From assembly GCA_012727825.1 (NCBI GenBank), contig JAAYGH010000239.1, forward strand, positions 1 to 6,752: a stretch of DNA of 6,752 nt, read 5' to 3'. Positions 1 through 5,787 of this stretch are shown one piece after another. The translations under genes and the position numbers were made by a program. The first letter of the stretch is position 1. The number at the start of each line of letters is the position of its first letter. Source of the DNA: Trueperella sp. (GTDB lineage: Bacteria; Actinomycetota; Actinomycetes; Actinomycetales; Actinomycetaceae). The notes beneath the pieces were generated by a model that worked only from the letters and a program-made list of their open reading frames with translations, was not told where the DNA came from and searched no databases.

Positions 1-256
1 CTTCGTGGGTGAGATCGATAAGTCGGTTGCGGCGTGGAGGCGCGTCGTCGGCGCAGCGGTGAACGCTGGCATTCCGGTTCCGGCATTTTCTAGCTCACTT
101 GCGTATTACGACGGCGTTCGCTCGCCTCGTCTCTCCGCTTCGCTCATCCAGGCGCAGCGCGACTTCTTTGGTGCGCACACCTACCGCCGCGTGGACATGG
201 ACGGCTCGTTCCACACGAACTGGTCCGAGGAGCGCGACGAGGAGCAGTGGAACTAA
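1..256 (+). CDS. gnd: 6-phosphogluconate dehydrogenase (decarboxylating), C-terminal fragment
   Basis: This is the C-terminal end of the cytoplasmic enzyme that oxidatively decarboxylates 6-phosphogluconate to ribulose 5-phosphate, making NADPH in the pentose phosphate pathway. The gene runs in from the left edge; the reading frame uses codons starting at base 2, and about 84 residues are visible. The signature is strong: [16 protein letters not shown], then [16 protein letters not shown] and DGSFHTNW match the conserved C-terminal tail of Gnd, which completes the active site of the partner subunit in the dimer. After the usual end (FHT-x-W) there is a short acidic extension, [10 protein letters not shown]. 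The stop is TAA at 254-256, and its last base is the A of the next gene's ATG. The N-terminal NADP-binding domain lies outside the window, so completeness cannot be judged. Confidence 0.96.
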   Translation, partial: FVGEIDKSVAAWRRVVGAAVNAGIPVPAFSSSLAYYDGVRSPRLSASLIQAQRDFFGAHTYRRVDMDGSFHTNWSEERDEEQWN

Positions 257-546
257 TGGCAGCTCGCGAAAACACTGGTGACGAATTCGTTGATGGCAAT
301 CGCGCAGGCGCTAACCCCGCAGGCAAGCCGGATCCGCTGGCGGGGATGGACGCCGCCTCCGGGCGGGATACTGCGCGGCCCGACTATTCCAACCTGGGCG
401 AGCAACTCCAGGTGGGGCCATCAGACCGACGCGCCCTCACGAACCGGCTCCGCGCGAACGCCGGCCTATTTGGGCTGATGGCCCTTGGGTTACTCGCGAT
501 CATTGTCGGCGGTGTTCTGCTCGCAAATGTGGTGAGCTCCTGGTAG
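256..546 (+). CDS. small single-pass membrane protein, unknown function
   Basis: This 96-residue protein is not one I recognise. The first ~70 residues are hydrophilic and rich in Ala, Gly, Asp and Pro, with no predicted secretion signal. Residues ~71-93 (LFGLMALGLLAIIVGGVLLANVV) form one clear hydrophobic helix, preceded by an Arg-containing segment (DRRALTNRLRAN). By the positive-inside rule this suggests a tail-anchored protein with a cytoplasmic N-terminus. I chose ATG 256 because it overlaps the gnd stop (TAATG) and has a GAGGAG ribosome binding site at 239-244. A GTG at 247 is in frame but would sit too close to that site. The overlap implies translational coupling with gnd, but it is no proof of a shared function. 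Codon use resembles the neighbours, which supports a real gene. Confidence 0.75.
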   Translation: MAARENTGDEFVDGNRAGANPAGKPDPLAGMDAASGRDTARPDYSNLGEQLQVGPSDRRALTNRLRANAGLFGLMALGLLAIIVGGVLLANVVSSW

Positions 547-675
547 CTCGGAGTCTTTCCTCAAGCCCACCCTTACGCAACTCGCTCAGAATTTTCTCCG
601 TCACCAATGATGTGTTCCGTCGAGCGCGTGCCTTAAGACAGTGACTACCTAAGATTCCCCCATATCAGGGCAAAC

Positions 676-709
676 GGAAGGCGCGGTACCAATTGGTACC
701 GCGCCTTCC
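676..709. terminator. perfect 34-bp palindrome, probable bidirectional terminator
   Basis: The left arm GGAAGGCGCGGTACC (676-690) and right arm GGTACCGCGCCTTCC (695-709) are perfectly complementary around a self-complementary AATT, so RNA from either strand folds into the same GC-rich hairpin. It lies between the converging small membrane protein gene (ends 546) and dctM (ends 736). It is followed by CTTATTGCTTC on the plus strand and GTTTGCCC on the minus strand. The T-tracts are weak, so the terminator role rests mainly on hairpin strength and position. Confidence 0.75.
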
Positions 710-735
710 CTTATTGCTTCGCTAGCGAGCCGACA

Positions 736-2049
736 CTAGATGAGTCCAGCGACTTCGGGGAGCCAGAGCGAGACCGCGGGAACGAACACGACCACGAAAA
801 GAGCCAGGATAATTCCCACGAGGAATTGCCAGAGCTTTGTAACAACCGGTTCGATTCTCAAGCCTGCGACCTTCGCGCCCACGAAGAGCACGTTGCCCAC
901 CGGCGGCGTGATCACGCCAACCGAGAGGTTCATGACGACCATCGCACCGAAGTGAACCGGGTGCACACCCAGCTCCGTCACAATCGGCAGGAAGATCGGC
1001 ACGAAGATGAGGATTGCCGGGGTCGGATCCATGAACGTACCAACGAGGAGCAGGATGATCATGATGATGATCAAGATGCCCGTCTTGGAGTCCGTGATCG
1101 AGAGCAGTCCGCTTGCGATCATGTCCGGGATACGAGCGAACGCCATGACCCAGGACAGGCCCGAGGACACTGCCACGAGAAGCATGACGACGGCGGTCGT
1201 GCGCGTCGCGTTCACGAGAATGCCTGGCAGATCCGAGATCTTGATGTTCTTGTAGAGGAACCCGAGGATCAGACAGTAAACCACGGCGATGGCCGAGGAT
1301 TCAGTTGCGGTAAAGAGTCCGCCGAGGATACCGCCGATGACGATGATGATCATCAACAGCGACGGGAAGGCACGCCACAGGGTGATGCCAATGACCTTGG
1401 CCGAGGGGCGCTCGTCCGGCTGGACGACGTTGCCCTTCTCGTAGCGGTAGTACAGCAGCACCGCCACGCTCAGACATGCGATAATCCACAGGAGGCCCGG
1501 TCCGACGCCGGCCATGAACAGCGCGGCAATCGAGGTCGAGGAGACCAGCGAGTACACGATGAACGTGTTCGACGGCGGCAGGAGCATGCCCGACGGCGCA
1601 GATGCGACGTTGACGGCCGCGGTGTAGGCGCGCGAGTAGCCATCCTTGACCATGCGCGGGTTCATGATGGTTCCGATAGCGGAGGCAGCAGCAACTGCAG
1701 CACCCGAGACCGAGCCGAACAGGCCGTTGGCCACGACGTTTGTCTGGGCCATGGCTGCTGGCAGCTTGCCAACGAGCACCTTGGCTGCGTCGATGAGGCG
1801 GGCGGCGATACCGCCCTGATTCATTAGGACTCCCGCCAAGATAAAGACCGGGATCGCTAGCAGCGAGAACGAGTTAACGCCGGTGAACATTCGACCCGCG
1901 ATGGACATGGCGGCCACATCTGGGGCCATGACGGCCATTGCGGCGACGACGGTCGGCAGACCGATTGCGATACCGATCGGCACCGAGGTGGCGATTAGGA
2001 CGATGATTCCAATGAGCAGGATCAGACCTGCGGCAGCTGTAGGTGTCAC
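736..2049 (-). CDS. dctM: TRAP transporter large permease subunit, DctM family
   Basis: This is the large membrane subunit (437 residues) of a tripartite ATP-independent periplasmic transporter, the subunit that carries the translocation path for solute with a coupling ion. It has about a dozen hydrophobic segments. Family motifs are easy to see: FGSVSGAAVAAASAIG (111-126), SGMLLPPSN (153-161), GGLFTATESSA (243-253), DPTPAILIFVPIFLPI (341-356), and GVITPPVGNVLFVGAKVAG (378-396). Length is usual for DctM, with no sign of damage. The start is GTG (2049-2047), whose bases overlap the dctQ stop as GTGA (2046-2049). AAGGGAG at 2063-2057 lies 7 nt upstream, so translation is probably coupled to dctQ. 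It is the last gene of the operon and ends just before the palindrome at 676-709. A uronate substrate is inferred from the adjacent uxaC, not from this sequence. Confidence 0.95.
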   Translation of the reverse strand: MTPTAAAGLILLIGIIVLIATSVPIGIAIGLPTVVAAMAVMAPDVAAMSIAGRMFTGVNSFSLLAIPVFILAGVLMNQGGIAARLIDAAKVLVGKLPAAMAQTNVVANGLFGSVSGAAVAAASAIGTIMNPRMVKDGYSRAYTAAVNVASAPSGMLLPPSNTFIVYSLVSSTSIAALFMAGVGPGLLWIIACLSVAVLLYYRYEKGNVVQPDERPSAKVIGITLWRAFPSLLMIIIVIGGILGGLFTATESSAIAVVYCLILGFLYKNIKISDLPGILVNATRTTAVVMLLVAVSSGLSWVMAFARIPDMIASGLLSITDSKTGILIIIMIILLLVGTFMDPTPAILIFVPIFLPIVTELGVHPVHFGAMVVMNLSVGVITPPVGNVLFVGAKVAGLRIEPVVTKLWQFLVGIILALFVVVFVPAVSLWLPEVAGLI

Positions 2050-2717
2050 TTGTCTGCTCCCTTCTGGCGATCGGACTCATCCACGGCGACGTCACCCTCG
2101 TTGTGATAGGTCACGTGAGATTTCTTGGCCTCTTCCTCATCTTCGATGAAGCGACCTTCCTCGTCGAGGTGGAGATCCTTCTCAGCCTCTTGGGCCATCT
2201 TTTCGCCTTCGGCGGCCGCTACCTCAGATTCCGGAATCGGGTAGTTCGATTCGCGTCCTGCTGAGATTTCGATGATGTGATAGATCGCGTACAGGACAAT
2301 CGCAACGCCGGCAATCGGCATCACGAGGTAGACCGAACCGATGTTGATGGGCAGTGCCGTCAGGTTCTGTGACCACGCGTTCATGGCGGCGTTCCAGCCA
2401 CCCCACACGAGAACAATCAGCGCGAAGACGAGCGAGACGACGTGAGTCCAGATCGCGAAGCCGCGCTCCTTCTTCTCGTCGAACTTGCGGGCGACGTACT
2501 CAACGGCCATGTGGCCGCGTTCGCCGTAGACGAGTGCGGCGCCCAGGAAGGACAGCCACACGAAAAGCATCTTCGCCAGCTCTTCCGACCAGGTGACCGG
2601 CGAGTTGAGAACGAGGCGGGAGAAGACCTGCCAGGTCGTCGCCAACACCAGCAAGGTGAAGAGAATGGCGGAAAGGACCTGCAGGATACGGTTGAGACCG
2701 TTAAACACAGCGTTCAT
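2046..2717 (-). CDS. dctQ: TRAP transporter small permease subunit, DctQ family, with acidic C-terminal tail
   Basis: This is the small membrane subunit (223 residues) that partners DctM. Four hydrophobic helices are visible at about 12-28, 50-65, 91-107 and 128-150. The family signature is QVFSRLVLNSPVTWSEELAKMLFVWLSFLGAALVYGERGHMAVEYV (29-75), shown here only as a landmark: conserved R34, the WSEE at 43-46, and the ERGHM turn at 66-70. The ATG (2717-2715) overlaps the dctP stop as TAATG. AAGGGAG at 2733-2727 lies 9 nt upstream, inside dctP. The same 10-mer AGAAGGGAGC precedes dctM. Typical DctQ proteins end soon after helix 4. This one carries ~70 more residues (151-223), strongly charged (EKDLHLDEEGRFIEDEEEAKK), presumably cytoplasmic and of unknown role. 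The reading frame is intact, so the subunit itself appears expressible. Confidence 0.93.
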   Translation of the reverse strand: MNAVFNGLNRILQVLSAILFTLLVLATTWQVFSRLVLNSPVTWSEELAKMLFVWLSFLGAALVYGERGHMAVEYVARKFDEKKERGFAIWTHVVSLVFALIVLVWGGWNAAMNAWSQNLTALPINIGSVYLVMPIAGVAIVLYAIYHIIEISAGRESNYPIPESEVAAAEGEKMAQEAEKDLHLDEEGRFIEDEEEAKKSHVTYHNEGDVAVDESDRQKGADK

Positions 2718-3757
2718 TAGTTACCGCTCCCTTCTGTGTCTGCAGAGCGGATCGCTTCGAAGAGTTCCTTCTGGTAATCCGTGGATACGTATTGGTCGAC
2801 GATCGGTTGGAGTGCTTCATTGAAGGCTTCATTGTCGACCTCGTGGAAGGATGCACCGCCAGCTTCGGTCTCTGCCTTAGCCGCTTCAGTTTCCTCTAGC
2901 CACAACTCGGTGTGGTAGTCCATTGAGTCGTACCACGCCTCGTACAGCAGCTCATGATCTGCCTCAGGCATTGCCTGCAGCAGATCATGGCGCATGATCA
3001 TGTAATCCAAGCCCACCAGGTGGGTGGTGTAGGACAGGTACGGCGCAACCTCAAAGTGGCGGGCGGTCAGGTACGAGACGATGTTGTTCTCCGCACCGTC
3101 AAGGACGCCTGCCTGCAATGCCGAGTAGACCTCGCCGTAGGACAGCGGCGTTGCCGATCCGCCCATGAGCTCGATCATCCGGATATGCATGTCGGATTCC
3201 TGCACGCGGATCTTCTGACCTGCGAGATCCTCCGGTGTCGTGACCGGGCCGAACGTGGTGTAGATGTGGCGCTCGCCCTGGGTGTAGCCACCCAACACGG
3301 TGATGTTCTCGTCTTCTTCGAGCGAGGCAAACAGATCGCCAACGATCTCCGGCTGCTGGAGCACGTCCATCTGGTGCGCGATCGAGCTGAACGTCGTCGG
3401 CATGTTCAGCACTCGGAAGTCGCTGTTGACGTTCTCGAGCTGCGTGCCGGACACGATCGCCATCTCAATAGCGCCGGACTTCACCATCTGCAGGACTTCC
3501 TGCTGGGAGCCGAGTTGCTCGTTCGGGAAGACCTCAATGACGTAGCGACCATCGGTCTTCTCGTTGAGATCATCAGAAAATGCTTCGAGGGCAATATAGG
3601 ACGGGTGGCTCTCTGTTTGATTCAGAGCAACCTTGAAATATTACACGGTGTCTTCTTCACCGACGCGGTCTAGTCGAATACCGCCAAAACCGGCACAACC
3701 GGTGAGGACGAGTAGCGTACTAGCAAGTACGGCGAGAAGTCTCCAACGTTTCGTCAT
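2717..3757 (-). pseudogene. dctP: TRAP transporter substrate-binding lipoprotein, DctP family, interrupted by in-frame TAA
   Basis: This would be the extracytoplasmic solute receptor, 346 codons if read through, which is normal for DctP. ATG 3757 is preceded by AAGGAG (3768-3763) with a 5-nt gap. The N-terminus MTKRWRLLAVLASTLLVLTGC is a lipoprotein signal with lipobox LTGC and Cys21. Codon 39 (3643-3641) is TAA. The frame then continues as mature DctP: YFKVALNQTESHPSY (40-54), the conserved GQKIRVQES with the carboxylate-binding Arg at 184, and PLSYGEVYSALQAGVLDGAEN (204-224). No insertion or deletion is needed, so one substitution explains the stop. Tyr (TAC/TAT) would fit the family pattern, giving V-Y-YFKVA. 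The first in-frame ATG after the stop is codon 91 (3487). A restart there would lack the secretion signal and the first strands of the N-terminal lobe, so it should not work. No recoding signal is seen. A sequencing error is possible. The family call is secure; loss of function is inferred. Confidence 0.85.
3641..3643 (-). other. premature in-frame stop codon in dctP
   Basis: On the minus strand the codons read GAC ACC GTG TAA TAT TTC AAG. Upstream in the same frame is the lipoprotein signal; downstream is standard DctP sequence. A single-base change to TAC or TAT would restore a full-length protein. Confidence 0.9.
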
Positions 3758-3762
3758 TGGAA

Positions 3763-3768
3763 CTCCTT
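3763..3768 (-). promoter_or_regulatory. ribosome binding site of dctP
   Basis: AAGGAG on the minus strand lies 5 nt before ATG 3757. It is the strongest Shine-Dalgarno match in the operon. It fixes the true start of dctP upstream of the stop codon, rather than at the internal ATG 3487, which has no comparable site. Confidence 0.85.
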
Positions 3769-3776
3769 ACTGTGAA

Positions 3777-3792
3777 TGGACTGTGCAGTCCA
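3777..3792. promoter_or_regulatory. dyad in dctP 5' leader, candidate operator
   Basis: TGGACTG-TG-CAGTCCA is a perfect inverted repeat with 7-bp arms and a 2-bp centre, sitting 19 nt upstream of the dctP start and just upstream of its ribosome binding site. It could bind a dimeric repressor, or form a small RNA hairpin near the ribosome site. No T-run follows, so a terminator is unlikely. Confidence 0.4.
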
Positions 3793-3821
3793 CATCACGC
3801 GTGGACGTATGTGATGCGTTT

Positions 3822-3833
3822 CGCAACGTTGCG
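3822..3833. promoter_or_regulatory. CGCAACGTTGCG palindrome, LacI-type candidate operator
   Basis: This is a perfect 12-bp palindrome with a central CG step. That is the general form of many LacI/GalR-family operators, which control sugar and sugar-acid uptake genes. It lies 65 nt upstream of dctP, downstream of the best -10 candidate, where bound protein would block transcription. It overlaps one TTGCGAAAC motif copy (3818-3826). Family assignment is by shape of the site only. Confidence 0.45.
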
Positions 3834-3839
3834 TTGACG

Positions 3840-3875
3840 CTCGTGATCCCTAACACTACCAGCGGATATCACGAG
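3840..3875 (-). promoter_or_regulatory. possible dctP promoter inside a long dyad
   Basis: CTCGTGAT (3840-3847) and ATCACGAG (3868-3875) are perfect 8-bp inverted arms separated by 20 bases. Within the gap the minus strand reads TGGTAGTGT, an extended -10-like element (TAGTGT at 3858-3853). No good -35 was found at normal spacing. If used, the transcript would begin near 3846, giving a leader of about 90 nt. The paired arms could be operator half-sites flanking the promoter. Confidence 0.25.
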
Positions 3876-4019
3876 ATGAGTCGAGCGTAGCAATTTTCCC
3901 CTGCTCGATCACACGCCAAAGGCAACGCTTCAGCCGATCTCGGCAATCCGACAATTCGCACATTGGTCGCGAAGACGCCCGGCAAGAGGGCGCCGAAACC
4001 GCAAGATGGCAGGGAAACC

Positions 4020-4037
4020 TAAATATCAAAATATTTA
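4020..4037. repeat. AT-only-like dyad in the intergenic centre
   Basis: TAAATAT-CAAA-ATATTTA is a perfect inverted repeat with 7-bp arms around a 4-bp centre, in the most AT-rich part of the intergenic region. It could be a protein site or an easily melted or bent segment. No function can be assigned from sequence. Confidence 0.35.
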
Positions 4038-4207
4038 ATGGTGCGGAAAAACTTTATACGACATGCGCCACACCTGCGCAAATAACCGACTATAGTCCCA
4101 TAAAAATCTGACAGTTGGTCAAACCCGATTCGAATTTGCGAAACTTTTATTTATCTTCGCGAAACGGTGGGATATCCGATCCCGACGTTCTATCCTTAGA
4201 TATAGAT

Positions 4208-4225
4208 CGGATCACCGATGATCCG
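4208..4225. promoter_or_regulatory. dyad in uxaC leader, candidate operator
   Basis: CGGATCA-CCGA-TGATCCG is a perfect inverted repeat with 7-bp arms, 42 nt upstream of the uxaC start and immediately after the -10-like TATAGA (4201-4206). This is the expected place for a repressor site controlled by a uronate or its metabolite. It differs from the two dyads near dctP, so the two promoters may not share this site. Confidence 0.4.
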
Positions 4226-4255
4226 TCACCTCGCCAATAGGCAGGCCACGCCAAC

Positions 4256-4262
4256 AGGAAGG
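4256..4262 (+). promoter_or_regulatory. ribosome binding site of uxaC
   Basis: AGGAAGG lies 5 nt before ATG 4268 and supports that start. Confidence 0.8.
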
Positions 4263-4267
4263 CACCT

Positions 4268-5692
4268 ATGAAACTCCAACCGCACCCTGATCGCCTGTTC
4301 CCGGCCGATCCCACAACCCGAGACATCGCACGTCAGCTACACAACACGATTAAAGATGAGCCCATCATCTCCCCGCACGGTCACGTGCCACCAGAGTGGC
4401 TCGCCGAGGACACCCCGTTCAAGGATCCGACGTCGCTGCTCATCACCCCTGATCATTACGTCAACCGGATGCTTCACAACCACGGTATTCCACTGTCCAA
4501 ACTCGGCGTTGGCCAGGAGGACTTTTCGGAAGAAGATTCACGAACCGCGTTCCGCCTACTGTTCAAGCACTGGTGGCTCTACCGCGGTACGCCCGTCAAA
4601 TACTGGATGGAAAACGAACTCTACGATTTCTTCGATATCCGTGTTCGCCCGTCTGAAGATACAGCCGACGAGATTTACGACGCAATCGCTGAGAAACTCG
4701 AGACCCCAGAGTTCCGCCCGCGCGCCCTGTATAAGCGCTTCCCGCTTGCCTTCATTGCGACGACGGACGATCCGGCTGACGACCTGCGCTACCACAAGCA
4801 GATCAAGGATGATCCAGATTTCGACGGCGAAGTGCGCCCAACCTTCCGCCCTGACAAGTACCTTGAACCTGCGCGCGAGGATTGGCCGCAGCTGATGAAG
4901 GTTCTGTCTGAGGTGTCGGGAGTGGACACGACGACGTGGGCTGGCTTCAACGACGCCATGGAGAACCGCCGCGCCTACTTCAAGGAAAATGGCGCGATTT
5001 CGACCGACCATTCGCACCGCGATCCGGGTACAGCACGCCTCTCGGATGCCGATGCCGAACGCATCTACAAGGAGGCTTTGGCTGGCAAGGTCAGCCAAGA
5101 AGACGCGGACGCCCTGCGCCGCTCGATGATGTACGAGCAGGTTCGCATGGCCACCGAAGACGGCCTCGTCATGACGCTCCATCCAGCCGTATACCGTAAC
5201 CATCACACGCCAACCTTTGAAAAGTACGGCGCGGACGTGGGAACAGACATCCCGCTGAAGACTGAGTTCACCAACAACCTACAGCCGGCCCTCGCCGACT
5301 TCGGTCACTCGGAGAACCTCCAGCTCATCCCGTTCACGATGGACGAGACCGTCTACTCGCGTGAACTCGCTCCGCTGGCCGGGTTCTACCCGTCCGTGTT
5401 CATTGGCGTTCCGTGGTGGTTCATCGACGCGCCTGAGGCGATGGCTCGCTTCCGCGGTGCGATCACCGAAACGGCAGGCTTCACACGCACATCCGGCTTT
5501 ATCGACGACACGCGTGCATACCTCTCGATCCCGGCTCGCCACGATGTTGCTCGCCGCGTTGACTCCGGTTACGTGGCCAAGCTCGTAGCCGAGCACCGCC
5601 TCGAGATGGATGAAGCAGTTGAGGCGATCTACGAGCTCACGGTGAAGAACCCCATCCGCGCGTTCAAGCTGGGTGACATCCTAGGCAAGTAA
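4268..5692 (+). CDS. uxaC: glucuronate (uronate) isomerase UxaC
   Basis: UxaC is a cytoplasmic metal-dependent isomerase of the amidohydrolase superfamily. It converts D-glucuronate to D-fructuronate, and in many bacteria D-galacturonate to D-tagaturonate, the first step of hexuronate breakdown. The 474-residue length fits the family (about 470). Visible landmarks are IISPHGHVPP (33-42) with the metal-binding HxH (His37, His39), IATTDDP (163-169), TFRPDK (192-197), TDHS (246-249), PWWF (382-385), and DDTRAYLSIPARHD (413-426), which corresponds to the TDSRSFLSYTRHE block of the E. coli enzyme as I recall it. All blocks appear intact. The start is ATG 4268 with AGGAAGG 5 nt upstream. It is transcribed away from the TRAP operon, so imported uronate is the likely substrate. 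No uxaB/uxuB, uxuA, kdgK or kdgA lies in the window; they must be elsewhere if the pathway is complete. Confidence 0.95.
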   Translation: MKLQPHPDRLFPADPTTRDIARQLHNTIKDEPIISPHGHVPPEWLAEDTPFKDPTSLLITPDHYVNRMLHNHGIPLSKLGVGQEDFSEEDSRTAFRLLFKHWWLYRGTPVKYWMENELYDFFDIRVRPSEDTADEIYDAIAEKLETPEFRPRALYKRFPLAFIATTDDPADDLRYHKQIKDDPDFDGEVRPTFRPDKYLEPAREDWPQLMKVLSEVSGVDTTTWAGFNDAMENRRAYFKENGAISTDHSHRDPGTARLSDADAERIYKEALAGKVSQEDADALRRSMMYEQVRMATEDGLVMTLHPAVYRNHHTPTFEKYGADVGTDIPLKTEFTNNLQPALADFGHSENLQLIPFTMDETVYSRELAPLAGFYPSVFIGVPWWFIDAPEAMARFRGAITETAGFTRTSGFIDDTRAYLSIPARHDVARRVDSGYVAKLVAEHRLEMDEAVEAIYELTVKNPIRAFKLGDILGK

Positions 5693-5714
5693 CACCTACC
5701 TAGCCATGTCCATC

Positions 5715-5787
5715 GCAAACGCGAGGGGTTTCGGTTAAACGCGAGGGGAATTTCCCCTCGTATGCGACCAGAACCCCTCGCGTTTAG
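5715..5787. repeat. cluster of AAACGCGAGGGG repeats in both orientations
   Basis: The 12-mer AAACGCGAGGGG occurs at 5717-5728 and 5737-5748 on the plus strand and inverted at 5774-5785. A shorter inverted piece, CCCCTCG, is at 5754-5760. Several mutually exclusive hairpins are possible: copy 1 with copy 3 (14 bp with flanking TT/AA), copy 2 with copy 3 (13 bp, TAAACGCGAGGGG), and a tight stem CGAGGGGAA/TTCCCCTCG (5742-5750 with 5752-5760). It lies between uxaC and cutC. No T-tract follows any stem, so a classic terminator is doubtful. It may be a REP-like intergenic element, a folded leader of cutC, or a protein-binding array. Confidence 0.7.

Larger units (their letters stand above)
3758..4267. 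promoter_or_regulatory. divergent dctP/uxaC intergenic regulatory region
   Basis: These 510 bases separate two divergently transcribed units and contain no convincing gene. The middle (about 4015-4160) is clearly more AT-rich than the coding sequence around it. The region carries multiple dyads (listed separately) and a TTGCGAAAC-type motif three times: minus strand at 3826-3818, plus strand at 4136-4144, and the TCGCGAAAC variant at 4157-4165. Smaller palindromes include GACTATAGTC (4088-4097), ATTCGAAT (4128-4135) and TTCGCGAA (4156-4163). A shared regulator acting on both promoters is likely by analogy with sugar-acid loci. No regulator gene is in the window. I could not assign a good -35/-10 pair for uxaC: TATCCT (4191-4196) and TATAGA (4201-4206) are -10-like but lack a matching -35. 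Confidence 0.6.

Noticed and set aside
826..1827. Long plus-strand open frame (333 codons) opposite dctM
   Set aside because: It is the shadow of dctM: very rich in His, Asp, Arg and Gln with no plausible domain, as expected for the complement of a GC-rich membrane protein gene. No ribosome binding site.
2717..3487. Reading dctP as a genuine 256-residue gene starting at ATG 3487
   Set aside because: It would lack a signal peptide and the first part of lobe 1, and it has no good ribosome site. The intact signal, lipobox and strong AAGGAG upstream show that the gene starts at 3757.
2954..3673. Plus-strand open frame (239 codons) opposite dctP
   Set aside because: Antisense to clear DctP sequence, with low-complexity composition and no recognisable motif. 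Its length reflects codon bias on the other strand.
4556..5206. Minus-strand open frame (216 codons) inside uxaC
   Set aside because: Entirely antisense to conserved UxaC blocks and unrelated to any family I recognise.
5742..5760. Rho-independent terminator of uxaC formed by CGAGGGGAA/TTCCCCTCG
   Set aside because: The stem is good but has a one-base centre and no following T-tract (TATGCGACC). It is kept only as part of the repeat cluster.
5715..5787. CRISPR array
   Set aside because: The repeats are 12 bp, only three to four, in mixed orientation and with irregular gaps as short as 8 bases. This is not CRISPR architecture.
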